Shown: positions 36,525-49,572, counted from the stretch's first letter. The stretch: DNA of 64,000 bases from Warburgia ugandensis (GCA_035236585.1 CP141127.1:46948001-47012000), one strand, 5' to 3'. Translations and numbers: made by a program. The notes: generated from the sequence alone by a model not told the origin.

Positions 36525-37959
36525 TGTACAACCAGATTTTGCACCAAAAATGATCAACCAAATTTATAATAATCATTATATAACATATTTGATTTTTAAA
36601 TGACAATTTACAAAAAATTTGAATTATATGAAATCAAAGTCAAAAGAAAATAATTTTAAAATTCTCAATTTTTGGAGTTCTAGAAAGTGCAAATTTTATA
36701 GACATCAAATATGATGTTAATACCTCACTATTGTGATTATATTTGGAAAATATTCCAACGACGCTAAGTTTGCTGAAATCAAAATTCGAATGAATATGTT
36801 TTCATTTTCTTAAAAAGGTCAATTTGGTAATTTCACATAGTAGGCCCCACTTGCAGAAATTTGAGAATAGAGTAACTCTCATTTTTTTACTATAATTATA
36901 TAAATAAACAATTAAGTAGTAAAAATAATATAATTTTCAAGTGTAAAAATTTTCAAAAAAATAAAGAGGGGGCATTTTTTACAGTGGCACCCCCACTCAC
37001 TTAAGTACTCTTTAGTTGATCGAAAAGGAACAGACCAAGTCTGTTTTCAAAAATCCTACAAGAGAGGAAAAACCCTAGTAGTGCAAAGTTGAGGAGGCAA
37101 GTCGATCGATGATGCCTAGACCAGCGTGCATAGTTGAGGAAAACCAATGGTGAGAAGGAGGAGAAAAAAGAGGGGAAGAAAAAGAGGAAGAAGGAGAAGG
37201 GGGAGAAGGAGAAGGAGAAGGAGAGGAAGAAAGGAGGAGAAATAGGAGCTGATCCAGGCCACCAATGATGTTTGATGCTGATGATGCCCAGACCAATGCA
37301 CGCAGGTGAGAAAAACCCGAATGTGAGAAGAAGGGGAAGAAGAAAAAAGAGGAAAAAGAAGAAGAAGGGGAAAAAGGAGAGGAAGGGAGGAGGTGGAGGG
37401 GCCGACTGGGCCACCATTCGACCAGGTTGCCACTACCTACTCAGGCCTAGATCGGTCTGTGAAGATGAGAAAAACCTGATAGTTAGAAGAAGGGGGAGAA
37501 GGAAAAGAGGACGAAGGAGAAGAATGGGAAGAAGGAGAGGAAGAGAGGAGGAGGAGGGGCCGACCAGGTTGTCATAGACTGCCGACGCCGATGATGCCTA
37601 GACTTGAGCACAGGTGCAGAAACCTAATTTGACAGAAGAAAGTGGAGGAAAGGAAAAAGAAAGCTTTTCTAGGTAGATATTTTGATTCTAGTTCTTGGTT
37701 TTGATAGATTTGTGCATGGATGAGTATGATTGGAATGTTTCTGATTTTGTTTGGATATATGAACATGATTTGGGTAGACGAGACATGATTCTGTTAGGAT
37801 GAGATGCATGTTTTATTAGGGACTTGCTAAAGAGGACATTGAATAGGCTGTCCTAGCATGTTTTATTATGATAAACGGTATAACAACACAAAATGGTTGC
37901 TATATAAGCAAACCTAACATGATGCATGATTTAAACTTGCAAATTACATAAAATAAAGT

Positions 37960-38600
37960 AAGCTAAAGTGCATGAATTGAGCATGAAAGTATGCATGAAC
38001 AAAGATAACCAAACTTAGAATTCATGAAATTAATCGACTAATGCATGGAAACCTATACTAAACAAGCAAAATAAAGTGTTAAGAGCCAACTAATATGCAC
38101 TAATCCGAAGTGGAATGTGAATGATTCATTGCATTGATAATACATTAATTATGAGCAAGAATGGAAAGCATGGAACAACCTGCAAACTAACCTAGATAGA
38201 ATACATGAATGCAATGCATGGACAACTAACCAAAATGAACTAAAATTTTAAGGAGAAACACTTCAAAACTACATGCATGAACCATGGAATGCGCATGAAT
38301 TAAGCATGAAAGTATGCATGAATCAAGATGAAAACTAACCAAACATGGAATGCATGAAATTAATCGATTAAAGCATGGAAACCTAAACTAAATAAGCAAG
38401 AATGTGAATGATTCATTACATTGATAACGCATGAATTACAAGTAAGAATGGAAAGCATGGTACACATGATTATGATATCTAAAAAGCATGGAATAAGTTG
38501 CATACTAACCTAAATAGAATACATGAATGGAATTCATGGACAACTAACTGAAACAAACTAAAATTTTAAGGAGAAATACTTCAATACTATGCGCATGAAC
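37960..38600. repeat. Imperfect tandem duplication of about 300 bp rich in GCATGAA
   Basis: GCATGAATTGAGCATGAAAG at 37971 recurs with one change at about 38290, and the following AATGCATGGAAACCTA and GAATGGAAAGCATGG blocks recur in the same order. Spacing varies by indels. Confidence 0.7.
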
Positions 38601-38915
38601 CATGGGTTTATGCACATGGTTCAAGTGTCTCCTATGTATGAGATTCAATTGTAACTAACCTAGGATAAACACACAAGTAATTAAGCATGAAAGGGACAAC
38701 TAATAGCCATAAAAAACTACTTAGAACTAATTACAATCCCCAAAATCAACTTCTAATCTATCTTCAATCATCCAAATATCAAGCAATAATGAACATGCAT
38801 GTAAATCACGAAGTCACTTATGAAAAACAAAGGGGAAAAAATAGGAAAAGAAAGCATAAAATGGACAGGGAAATTTAAGGAGAAAGATGACAATGTAGTT
38901 AATTTAAGAACTACG

Positions 38916-38928
38916 CTCTCTCTCTCTG

Positions 38929-38992
<64 letters not shown>
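38916..38992. repeat. (TC)n(AC)n compound microsatellite
   Basis: About 53 bases of TC/CT repeat with two TCTG interruptions, followed by about 24 bases of AC repeat. Confidence 0.95.
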
Positions 38993-38993
<1 letters not shown>

Positions 38994-41433
38994 TCCCATC
39001 TCATAATTTTATCATCTTATTTTGCTTAAAGTTCTTTTATTACTATAGTTTTTGTACTTCTTTGGTTATCACATTTCTTTAGCTCTATAGGAGTCTATTT
39101 CTACAATATTTTGTGGCATAAGTAAACTTTGAAAGCTTAGTGTCAATCAGATACATTTTGTCATTTAGAATTAAGAAATTCAACCCTTAAGAAATTTTAT
39201 GAATGACCATTAATAAGCTATATTCACATACTCAATGTGGGATGCATCTTTCCCACTAAGAGATGTGAACTCGAAGCACTAGAGTTAAAGACGAGTGAAA
39301 GGTCTACGGGATTTGTAGCCCTTTTACAAATATCTATACTAAGCAGGCTTATATTTTCATGCATCCTTTATCTGTTTTGCTTGCAGTTTGTTTGTCACAT
39401 ATGTTAAGATATTGTGTGTTTATGTGAATGGATGGAGACAGAGTCTCCTACTTTTTACTTAAATTGTGTTTATTAGGGACATCACCTTTGCATGTGTAAA
39501 ATGCATACGTCCAAAAAATAGAGCAGACTCTATCGGATTTTTGGTGGAAATGTAGTGCTCATTTCTTTGAAACTCTTGACTTTTGGAAAAGAAACATATA
39601 ATCAAGATTTCTAAATGCCATTTCACCTAATTGTGTTTAAGAACAAAAGATGGGTGTGTGTATGTGCTTGAGGACAAGTGGTAACTAAATTCTTAAGAAT
39701 ATAGACGAATTAAAAGGGACTAAAACTAATTTACTTAGAATCATGCAAGTTAACATTGCTTTATTTATATCCTAATTTACTTAGAATCATGCCAATTGGC
39801 ATTGCTTTACTTACAATCATACTAATTGTAGAAATATCTATACTTTAGAAAGTTTCTATTTTCATGCATGTTTTACCAAATTTGCTTTTGGTTTGTTTGC
39901 CACATATGTTGTAACATTCCTAATTTTTAAATCTCAAATTGAGTAAACTTTGGAAAATGTTAAATTGGGATGAAAAGAATATATGTAATTTCCTATATTT
40001 GAAGTTTTATAAGTGAAAAACTTTATATATATATATAATCAAGTATTGAGACCTCATAATTGGATTGTACTCGAAAAGATGATTCCAATGACACCAAGTT
40101 TGCTAAAATCAGAATTTAGATGGAGGAGATATGAAGATTTGAAGATGAGGGACATTTCAGTAAAAATAAGAAAAAAACAAAATTGCCTTAATAGAGGGGG
40201 GCCGTATTTGATATGGGTACCCCTCCCACTTAAAGGAATATCTAACAAATTGAACAATCTGTTCTCAACCCGACATAGATGGAGAGAGGGAAGAGAGAGT
40301 GAACCGGGGGAAAGAAGAAGGAGAGGAGAAGAGGGATAATGAAGAAGGAGAGGGGGCTGAGGTGCTAGCGGTGATGGGCACACCAGCTAAGGGGGAAAAC
40401 TAAATGAGTGTTGCCAAAAAATGCATATCATCATCGGAGATGACGCTGACTCCTATCGATGATCCAAGTCAATCATGCCCCCCAACTCAAAGAGGCAATC
40501 CAAACACCCAAGGTTGATGGGGAATCCAAAGTGATGTTGATCGTAAATCAGAGGGGAGATAGTGATTGGAGGGTTTCATTGCAAAATAATGATCACTCCA
40601 CACATCTAAGAGAAGGAAAAGCATGGAAATGCATCTAAAAGGTAAGATTTATGAAACCCAACTCTTGATTTTTTATTTTAGGCTAAATCCATATGATTTA
40701 TGCTAAATCTAGGTTTGTGTGGATGAACTAGCCATCCATTTTTAATCCAAAATTAGGAATAAGCAAATAAGTACCTAATGCAGCCCAGATCTAACTGAGA
40801 TTGTCGATCTAAGCTAAAAACTGATTGAACAATCTATACCATCCAATCTGTCACTATTTAAATAGTGACTTTTTGACTTTTGATTGATTATTAAATGCCT
40901 TCAATGAGTTTTGGAGTAGTGAATTGACTATTATATGACATAATTGAAAGATTAGATGGAAATTGAGTGAAAATCTTAACCGTTCAATCTAATAGTAGAG
41001 GTATATGTAATGACTCCAATTTTGTAATATTGAAATTCCAAGTTTAGCAATGAAAAGTTCAGTTTTTGCAGATAAGGGCATTTTAGTCATTTCACCATTC
41101 ACCTAGACTAAACCCAGAAATTTGGTCCTAAAAATGGTTCCATTAGATGCATCTTGGAAAAAGGAATCCAACGAGACCAAAATCACCCAAAACGAAGTTA
41201 AAATGAGCAAGTTATGGCCCTTTGAAGTTCAGGGGCAAAAATGTAATTTTTACAAAAAACGGTTTTAGCCTGCAAAACACAGGGGCCCATTTTGATATGG
41301 GCACCCCTTCATCTTCAACCTCTAGAGGGTTCTAGAACGGTGGTGATTGAAGGAGAAATCAGCGCCATTCTGGAGGTTTCTCCACCACCATTCAAAGGCG
41401 GTGAGAGCCCCCTCCAGAACCCTCTCATAGCTC

Positions 41434-41441
41434 TATAAATA
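41434..41441 (+). promoter_or_regulatory. TATA box of F5
   Basis: TATAAATA in GCTCTATAAATAGGGCTC. The inverted repeat around it is imperfect compared with F1 and F3. Confidence 0.55.
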
Positions 41442-43221
41442 GGGCTCTTGGGTGCCTCTAATGGCAGCCCAAAATGTTGAAGAAAACCATTGTGGAGAAG
41501 TGACCTAGAGGGGAAAATAAGGAGAAAAACCCAGCAACAAGCCAGGTATGCCTAAGATCCCTCAAAACCCATCTCCACTGTAGTTCTAAGGTTAATTTCC
41601 TTAGGTTTTTGCATGAAAAACCATGCAAAATGGAGCCCTGGAGACTCACCAAGGACCCAGGGACGTTCCCTGGGCCGCACTGGTTCGACAGTCGAACCAG
41701 GGTGTCCTGGGGATGCCCCGGTTCCCCAACAAACAGGACGTTCCGGTCGGAATGTCCCACATTGACCGCGTTTGAAAAACCAAACGGGCGTGTCCCCGGA
41801 CGCACCCCCAAAAGAGACAATCGGAAGGAAAACCCGACGCGCCCGCTGAGGTGCACACCGTAAACGCGCAACGCTCTAGCGCTACGGGATTTCTCGTTCC
41901 TTAAGGAAGTCGGGGTGCATGACGCAGACGCGCAGCGCCCTAGCATTCCGTCTTTTCATTCTTGAGACCCTATATATGTGCGACACTAAAATGCTTATAA
42001 CGTGAGATTTAGAGCTCCGATTGAGGTGTCGCAAAAGGCGTTGTATCCGTGTTGACGACGTAGACACATCCAAACTATAAAATCCCTGATCAAGACCCAA
42101 TCAAAGGTAGGCATGACCCTTAGAATAGGATGGTTGTGCGTGGCCGCTAGACCTTTGGAAAACTGAGGATACCAAGGCCCAATTAGGACCTTAGGACACC
42201 CATAGGCATAGGGATGGACCCCTAATGCCTAAGTAATAAGACCAACCACTCTAAAACCCATAAAAGATAGGTTAAACTATCCTTGAGTCTCCAAACCATG
42301 TTCAGGAGCATACGAGGACAAGGGGTTAGCGCGACCTAGCCAGGTAGGTGCTCTATTGCTACTAAATTCTTTTAAAAGAAATATGATTGTTTTGCAAATA
42401 CATGATTTAAGTATATGACTTGTTTAGCATGCATATGACAAATGCTTTATGCATAGACATGTTTTGTACATACATTATGCATAGATATGTTTTGCAAACT
42501 ATTGCATACATTGCATGATCTATGAGCATTAAGTTCTTGCAAAGATTGCATGTCCTTGAGGGTTACCAAAAGACGCTGGAGTGCCGAGGGCCAGGCAGTT
42601 GTGAGGGACCCAAAGAGGACAGGTTTTGAAAAGAGGTTTTGGCTTATTTGATCTTATGTGATTTGGGCTAGTAAGCTCATGGGTGCTATGCCGAGGGGTC
42701 TGGGTTGACCACCTAGCCTCTACCACTATTAGGTGGATGGGTACCACGCCCAAAAAGAGGCAACATCCCTATGTCGACTGCATGTGGTACAGGGGGCTAC
42801 CACTGGTGTCACAGCACTGGGTCAACGTGTCATAAGCCCCGTGGGGGCTATGACCGAGTGTCCTCAGGTACTTGGGGACCGCACGGCGAGGAGGTCGTGG
42901 GCATAGTTGGAGCCTATGGTTTTGTGGAGTTATTTGCATTGCATATGGCATGATATGAGGTTGGTCGACCATACCATACTAGAGATCCATGAGTTGGATT
43001 CCATGAAGCATCTTATGCATATCATAAAATTATGATATATGTATGTATATAATACTTTTGATTTTGGATTATGTGATCCTTTAAATCGTTAGTACTTCAA
43101 TTTGATAACGGATTCTTATATCGATATTGAACTTGAGTATTCAGACATGCACATGTTTTGAAAAAGCATATGATTTTAATACATCTCATGAATTATAAAA
43201 CTAGTAGTGATAGGCTCCTAC

Positions 43222-43240
43222 TGAGTATAGTATATACTCA
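43222..43240. repeat. Conserved LTR hairpin (F5)
   Basis: TGAGTATA-GTA-TATACTCA, identical to the F3 copy. Confidence 0.85.
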
Positions 43241-44938
43241 CCCAATCCTCAGCATTTTTCAGACACAAAGTAAATACTTAAGGGCAAGGTACGCTTGTGC
43301 TAGGAGACACCCAGACTCAGTACAAGTAAGTAAACCCCTACCTTATCTTTCAATGTTACTTGGTTATAGTTACTCTCTAATAGCTGGGGTTGTGACTAAC
43401 ACTTTCTTGGGAACAATATTGATTTAAACTTTTCCATGGCTAGATAATTTGATAATGTGTTTTGACACTCGGGGTTTTTATGAAAGATTGTTTTCCTAAA
43501 GAAAAAGATTTTCATGCATTTCATACTTATACAACAAGAGATCTCGCCGTTTATCAAAATTGCATCATATAAAAACCCGGGTCGTCACAGTATAAGAGCT
43601 TGGTGATGCATGATTTGTGATTAAATGTTGCCATTGTATTCATAAACTCAAATTAATATAAGATTACCAAAATTTCACTGATTCATTAGCTAAAATATTT
43701 AATAACATGTTGAGATCAAGATCCAACCACTTATAGCCATCGGATCACCAATCTAGAGAATGAACATCATATCAAGGTTGATCTGACACTATTCCTCACA
43801 TCTGATCAATGATCAATCATCAGTAAATGATTGATTAAAACCCTATTGACCTTAAACCATCCATGATGTGGAAAATGGACCAACAGCCTGAGTAGCTAAG
43901 ATCATATGGTGAGGCGTGATGGATTGTATGAAACTTAATGGTTCCATGACTAACAAGTTATCTGGACTGTCAAATTAGGGATAGAATAGATTCTTTTGGT
44001 AATTGTTAATATGAGTTGTTATTGATAAGGCATCTGAAATATCAACAAGTTGATCGATGAATTGATAAGAAGGGATAAAACTAAACCAAGGAGCACAACA
44101 AGGGAGGTAGGTAGTTTTAACATCGATATATTTTGTGAACTATAAAGATTATTGATGACTACTCTGTCATTTTTGAAAATGCTAAAGAATTGAGAATTTT
44201 CATATTTCTAATTTATGTAGTCAACATATTTGTATTTCGTGAAATTAATTGGTTTGGTTTGGAATGCCATGTTTACTTTACTATCAAATTGGAAACTTAT
44301 GCATGAAAGTATAATTGAAATTACATTGACTTCATAAATTATGAAATGATGAGGACTATGGAATCCTCAAACTCAACCTTTGTGAGGGTGGCTTTTACAT
44401 GACTATATCGCCTCATGAGATTTAAATTGCATGATTTCAGCAATGCATGGATTTCTATGGTTTTATCGATTATACTAGCATGTGATAATGCCTAGTATTA
44501 TTATGTTATGATGGATGTATTAGAGACAGTGAACATTATGCGAGGAAGATTGAGGACTGATCATCCTCCTTCTGAAATTGTTATGTGTATTGGATACCTG
44601 GTAGTAAAAAAGGGTGCTGATGGCCTTGGTTGGTCCTGGTAGGGAATCCTAAGTGGGGTGTCGAGCTACATGATGTCTACTATCGATGTCTACTATGGGG
44701 AACTCTTATGGTACAGGGAGTCTATCCACTTGGTATCGGCATGATAGCCAAGGACTTGATTGGTTCTTGTCCATCACACAGCGAGTCCATTATTTTTAGA
44801 TTCATATGTATGATGTACGATAGTGTAGGTGCATGGTACCCTGGTATTTTAGGTCAATAATGAGTACTCATGACCAACTACAGGTGGCCGTATTTTGAGT
44901 GCTTCTGTGCTCATGAGACCTTGAGGAGGTTCTGATGG

Positions 44939-44940
<2 letters not shown>

Positions 44941-45004
<64 letters not shown>
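44941..45004. repeat. (GT)n microsatellite in L4
   Basis: 64 bases of uninterrupted GT repeat. Confidence 0.97.
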
Positions 45005-45006
<2 letters not shown>

Positions 45007-45327
45007 ATTGAGACACATTGATGACATTAAAGATATATATGATTTATATGCTTTTTGTCTATTGATTTTTTATGATGATTCACTATTCAATTTGGATGGA
45101 CATATTTATGAGATGATGCATACCATGATTATTGAAACTAAAAATTAAATTGGTTTGGCTTGGCATAGATTTGTAAATCATGATTGAGATTTCAGAGTTC
45201 ATTATATTTCTCATTATGCATCATATTTTATCAATAGCATAACATGAGATTGTGTGTTCCTTTTTGGTTTAAAACTATATAAACTCATGTTTTCGATGAT
45301 GAAACTACCCAAACAAGCACAATCTTG

Positions 45328-45360
45328 CTGAGACATTGTAAATTATTTACAATGTGTCAG
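45328..45360. repeat. Conserved LTR hairpin (L4)
   Basis: CTGAGACATTGTAAA at 45328-45342, a 3-base loop, and TTTACAATGTGTCAG at 45346-45360, with one mismatch in a 15-bp stem. Confidence 0.85.
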
Positions 45361-45851
45361 GTTTGAAGAAATAGAATTGGCAAAAGGAAGTATAAGATGG
45401 TGATAGAGATTTAAAAAGAAGAGCATGATAGGTATAATAATCAGGTTTGCAATATAGTTATGATTTGAGTCTCTTTTGTTTATTATATATATATATATAT
45501 TGTGTTTATTAAGTGGTCGTATTGCATGTGTTAAATGCATAGGATCTAAAATATAGGAGAGACTCTACTGGATTTTTGGTAGGAATGTGGTACTCATTCC
45601 TTTGAAAATCCTTGTTTTTATTAAAGAAAATTGACACTTGGGATTTTTAAGGAATTCTCATTAAACTTGTTTTTTGTTGTTGGTTTTTAAACAAGTTTCA
45701 AACTCGGAGTCCCACAATTACAAAAGATTTTATGAAAAAGTATTAGAAAATTTTGGGATGTCACATATGTCATGTTGATTTGTTTTCTTTAAATGAATTA
45801 CATGGCCTTTTTTATGTCACTATTCTAATATCATTGTGTTATTCTTTGTAG

Positions 45852-47330
45852 TAACTATGGAATAAGAAAACCATCAAAGTGAAGATTATAACCACAATGA
45901 AGAGAATGAACAAGATTCCAACATGAGCACTACTCCAATGAGAAAGGGTAGAGGGCAAACAACAATGGAAAAGGTTATCAAAGGAAAGTCCAAGGGAATT
46001 AAAGAAACTACCCAATACAACAGCAGAGGAGAAGAGATTGGTGAGAGTGTAGGCACTTATAGTTTCCTCTACTCTACAATAAGAAGCATGGTTCCTATCA
46101 CATTTGAGGATTGGAGAATTGTGCCATCCTCGACAAAAGATTCAACGTGGGAACTGGTGAAGATATGTAACCATTAATACACGTATTATATAATTTATAA
46201 CTTAACTTATTTTTCAAATATAGTAATTTGCTGTGTACTTTGTAGACTGCCTTTGACGTGCTTGATGAAAAGAAGATGCATGCTTTACAAGGGACTATAA
46301 GCAATGTAGAAAATGGAAGAACTACCTTGTTCACAATTACATAACTCCATATATCAACGATTTGTCGAGGTTATACATGGTGCCTGTCATTTACTCTAAT
46401 GTCATTGACCAGGAGGTTTGGAATGCATTTGTATAGAACCGTACCTCCGCCGAATTTGAGATATGTGTAGAAATGATGTTTCATTTAATTAATTACATGT
46501 AACATTTGATTATTACACTTGATCACGCATATACAAATGTGCAAGTGAAGAGTGCAAGGGAAAGAAAGGTGGATGAAACAAATATGTAGCACCACCTATC
46601 CAGGTTGGGCTACGCTTGTTTAGAAGAGCGCAGAGTAAGCATCTATGACAATTTATCCCTTTAAATTTAATGCTATTATAAATATATATAGCTATAGTAT
46701 CTTTGCTTGACAACAAAAGAAAGCTAGGACTATGGAACCCATTGATTGCTCCATCCTTTAGAAGATGGTGCATTCGATGGGCTGTATTGGCAACAAGTTT
46801 TTAGATGAAAGTACAACACAAATTGCTTCTTGCATATTAGGTGATTCCACCTGTCTATAAATTTTATACAATTATTTAGATGACATGATGATGTCTTTCT
46901 AATTAAATTTTTCAGGACATTCTTACCTAAGAAAGAACAATTACATGTACTCTAAGCAGCACTATTTCCAATGAGGACATCCTATATAATGCTATGGGCA
47001 ATAAGAAGGGCCACCCTAGCCGAGTCACGAGCATGGATCGCGGTGTTGTTCTTTCTAAATTTTTTGGTAAAGGACGTGTACCTAAAGTTCAAGATGATGA
47101 GGAGGCCTACGATGAGCTCGATGAGAAACTAAAGACTGATATATTTAGTCAATTGCATGAGGGAGGTTTGATGATTGTTAGCACATCCCTGACACATAAT
47201 TCTCGTAGTGCCCTTGTACCTCCATCAAATGCAAGCTACAATTCCCCAACTGAAGAAGATAATGAAGGACATCTGACACCCCTCGACAAGGAAATTCCTG
47301 CTCAAGAGCTATATATATAACTAGAAATTT
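45852..47330 (+). pseudogene. Second CACTA gene, plant En/Spm transposase domain (CACTA-1)
   Basis: Probable exons at about 45852-46170 and 46975-47320, with weaker ones between. The first reads GRGQTTMEKVIKGKSKGIKE, QYNSRGEEIGESVGTYSFLY, then PITFEDWRIVPSSTKDSTWE, the layout of the plant Ptta/En/Spm domain (RG.T.M..V......K..V.YN..G.P.GE). The later exon reads GHPSRVTSMDRGVVLSKFFG, where the family has G(H/R)VR..G.GV....FFG, and continues acidic and serine-rich. This protein class is thought to bind the subterminal repeats. A stop directly after the first M-E codons and breaks between exons make it non-functional. Confidence 0.82.
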
Positions 47331-47959
47331 TCATTGTCCTTTTATAATAATTCTCTATCTCAACCTCTCTATTGTATATTTGATTTGCAAGTGGGTTAGT
47401 GCTTATTGGCCTTGGATTCCTGTCAAAACATCATGGTAGTTGGTTCATGCTATGAGCATGAATAAACATTTTGTACAGAATTAGTATGCCACTACATACT
47501 AAGCGGGTGTCCATTACTATGGCTTTGAATGCTAATGCCTTCCTATCATTCCCATTATAATTGGAAAATATTATAACCATTGGGCAGGTAGTTACATATC
47601 ACTTCGCTTAGCTGGAGGCATTAGTCATTCCTATAGAGTCCACTATATGTATCTTATCATACTACCTTCCTCATTAATATTTTTTAGCTAGAGTCATTCC
47701 CATAGAGTCCATGGTAGTTGCATATCAGTAACAACATAAGGCATCGAGGTCGGCCACCTTTACCATATCACCTATTGCTGCACCACCAATGGAACAAGTA
47801 CGTGTATATATCTTTGTTTTTTTTTCATCATAAATTAGGTCATCTTCATTGATTAATATGTTGCTCTTAGGGACAAGTTTAATGATTCCTTGCATTAGTG
47901 GATAAGTTTTAATTTTATTTTTCTCTTGCCAACTTATTTCATACTTAGGGATTGTCAAC

Positions 47960-48640
47960 TTTAATTACAATTCGTATGACTGTCTATGTAGGTCTCATTG
48001 GATAATACTTGTTTTTTATGTGCATGGTGGACATGCTTTCTTTATTTATTCTTGTGGATTGCACATCCATCCTGCCCTCATAGAAGTTATAAATAAGTTT
48101 TTATTTTTTTCATTTGTTATGTGTAGATAAATAATTTATTATTCATCTATAATGCATTTGAAATTTAAATTTATAGAGTATGGTTTGAATGGGCTAATAT
48201 GACCGAGACTGTACAACCACCAAAACTTACTTGGAAGAATGCCAAGATATAGGAAACAGTTAATTACTCTATGTTACCACTAATTAAACCTACAATATTA
48301 TAGATGATATTTATGGATTCTTTTATCTTGTCCTTGTTGCATAGTGGCCTAAACAATAGCCTAGTTGGGAGTACGGGTACTATGTCTTGAGATACATGAG
48401 GACCCTCATATTCAATTGTATTCCCATCTCCCATTTATGAAAGGTAAGACACTTTTGACTTTTCATAATCTTATATTTTTCTATACTTTTTTATGGATCT
48501 AGTTAAAAAATGTGACATTAAATAAATATGTTGTATTATAGGTTGCTGTGCTTTCTGAGTGGGAAAATAAGAAGAAATACTCCAGAGTAAATCTAAATGA
48601 AGTACAAACTAAATGAGCTAGGTATATAATGGGTTTCAAT
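47960..48640 (+). pseudogene. Ulp1-like protease segment at the end of the second CACTA gene
   Basis: A frame near 48345-48440 reads WPKQ-stop-PSWEYGYYVLRYMRTLIFN. Plant CACTA-encoded Ulp1/C48 domains have P(K/R)Q......CGYYV.(R/K)(Y/F)(M/L)..I at this place. The catalytic Cys is Tyr here. The last exon (about 48541-48625) ends YSRVNLNEVQTK, like the usual Y....(I/L)(D/N)E(V/I)R. An upstream stretch near 48020-48110 may be the LD..G strand region. C48 proteases cleave SUMO-like modifiers. Stops and the lost Cys show it is dead. Confidence 0.65.
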
Positions 48641-49404
48641 TAGATTAGTTGAAGTAGCTACATGAATGCAAAATACATAATAAAGTATTTTTTCATTCAC
48701 TTGTGTGAGTGCTTTTAGTTTTTATTATTTTCTTTAAAATGTATATATTTTTTAAGCAATGAATGAGTGAAAATTTGGAGTGTGGGAATAAATATGGATG
48801 AAGTGAATATGTGGTAGTTGGTTTTCAATATATTCATTGAATGATATAACTTTTATGAGATGATGAATGAGAGAGTTACTTAGAGGGTGAAAGTAAATGT
48901 GTTTGGATTTACAAATGAAGTGAATGTGGATGTTATAGAGAATGCATGTGCTATAGTTTCTTTTATAAAGTTTTTTCAAGATAGATGTAGATGGACAATG
49001 ATGAGTTTGGATGTTTTGTACCCATTATGGATGTAGTAGGTGTTATATTGTAAGAACAATTTTGTGTATCATGAAAGATGTGGATGCATGTTGTATTGGA
49101 TGCTAGTTTTTCATATTTATAAAGATTGTTTGAAGTATCAGGTGTATAGAATGTTTTTTATTCAATGTAAACACAAGTGGTAGTATATCAAGAAAGATGT
49201 GGATGCATGTTGTGATAGACGTTGGTTTTTTATGTTTATAGAGATTGAAGTATCAGGTGTATATGAAATTTGTTATTCAATGTATACAGGTTGTATTATA
49301 TCAAGAAGTGGATGCATGTTGCATTGGAAGAGGTTATGCATGTTTATAAAGATTCTTTGAAGTATCAGGTGTACATAGGATGTTTGTTATTCAATTGTAT
49401 ATAG

Positions 49405-49560
49405 GTGATAGTGCTTAGATAACGACTTTTAAAGATGTTTAGTCTAAGTGACTTCCAAGGTCCTTGATTTTAAAAGTTATTTACCTAAATAACTTTAAAA
49501 GTTGTCGACTTTCCCAATTAGCTCGATAGAAGTTGCTTACTAAGCAACTTTGATTATCCC
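49405..49560. repeat. CACTA-1 3' subterminal repeats
   Basis: Repeats of the ACTTTTAAAG / ACTTTAAAAGT core alternating in orientation just inside the 3' terminus. Fewer copies than at the 5' end. Confidence 0.7.
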
Positions 49561-49572
49561 TTTTAACTAATT

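Larger units (their letters stand above)
36525..39904 (+). repeat. L3: diverged LTR-like segment
   Basis: 36700-37030 follows the 5' layout of L2 (AGTTTGCTGAAATC, a TTTGGTAATTTCAC and GGCCCCACTTG pair, then GGCACCCCCACTCAC and a GTCTGTT segment). 39450-39570 matches the 3' end of L4 (TTGTGTTTATTAG, GCATGTGTAAAATGCATA, GACTCTATCGGATTTTTGGT). A candidate start is TGTACAACC at 36525 and a candidate end is CCACA at 39904, but no TSD confirms these. Between them lie a purine-rich stretch (37140-37560), an imperfect 300-bp duplication (37960-38600) and a TC/AC microsatellite. No gene recognised. Confidence 0.45.
41006..43589 (+). repeat. F5: solo LTR of the F family inside L4
   Basis: Starts TGTAATGACTC, ends GGGTCGTCACA. 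The TSD GTATA is perfect (41001-41005, 43590-43594). Length 2584. Very similar throughout to F3 and to reversed F1. It has a TATA box at 41434-41441, a decayed version of the upstream hairpin near 41337-41376, a GC-rich block at about 41640-41960 and a hairpin at 43222-43240. No coding sequence. Confidence 0.95.
39910..45765 (+). repeat. L4: solo LTR with TSD TATGT, containing F5
   Basis: Starts TGTAACATTCC at 39910 and ends GGGATGTCACA at 45765. TATGT flanks both ends (39905-39909, 45766-45770). Without F5 it is about 3.27 kb. No retroelement coding region, primer-binding site or polypurine tract is present, so it is a solo LTR. The 5' part shows the AAGTTTGCTAAAATC segment, GGTACCCCTCCC and an ACAATCTGTTCT segment as in L2. 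It has a hairpin at 45328-45360 and a GT microsatellite. Confidence 0.9.

Noticed and set aside
37001-37417. 138-codon minus-strand frame rich in Phe, Leu and Pro, resembling membrane segments
   Set aside because: It is the complement of a low-complexity purine-rich stretch, with open frames on both strands in several phases.
44939-45148. Open frame starting with a Cys-Val repeat
   Set aside because: It is the GT microsatellite of L4 read in frame; no homology follows.
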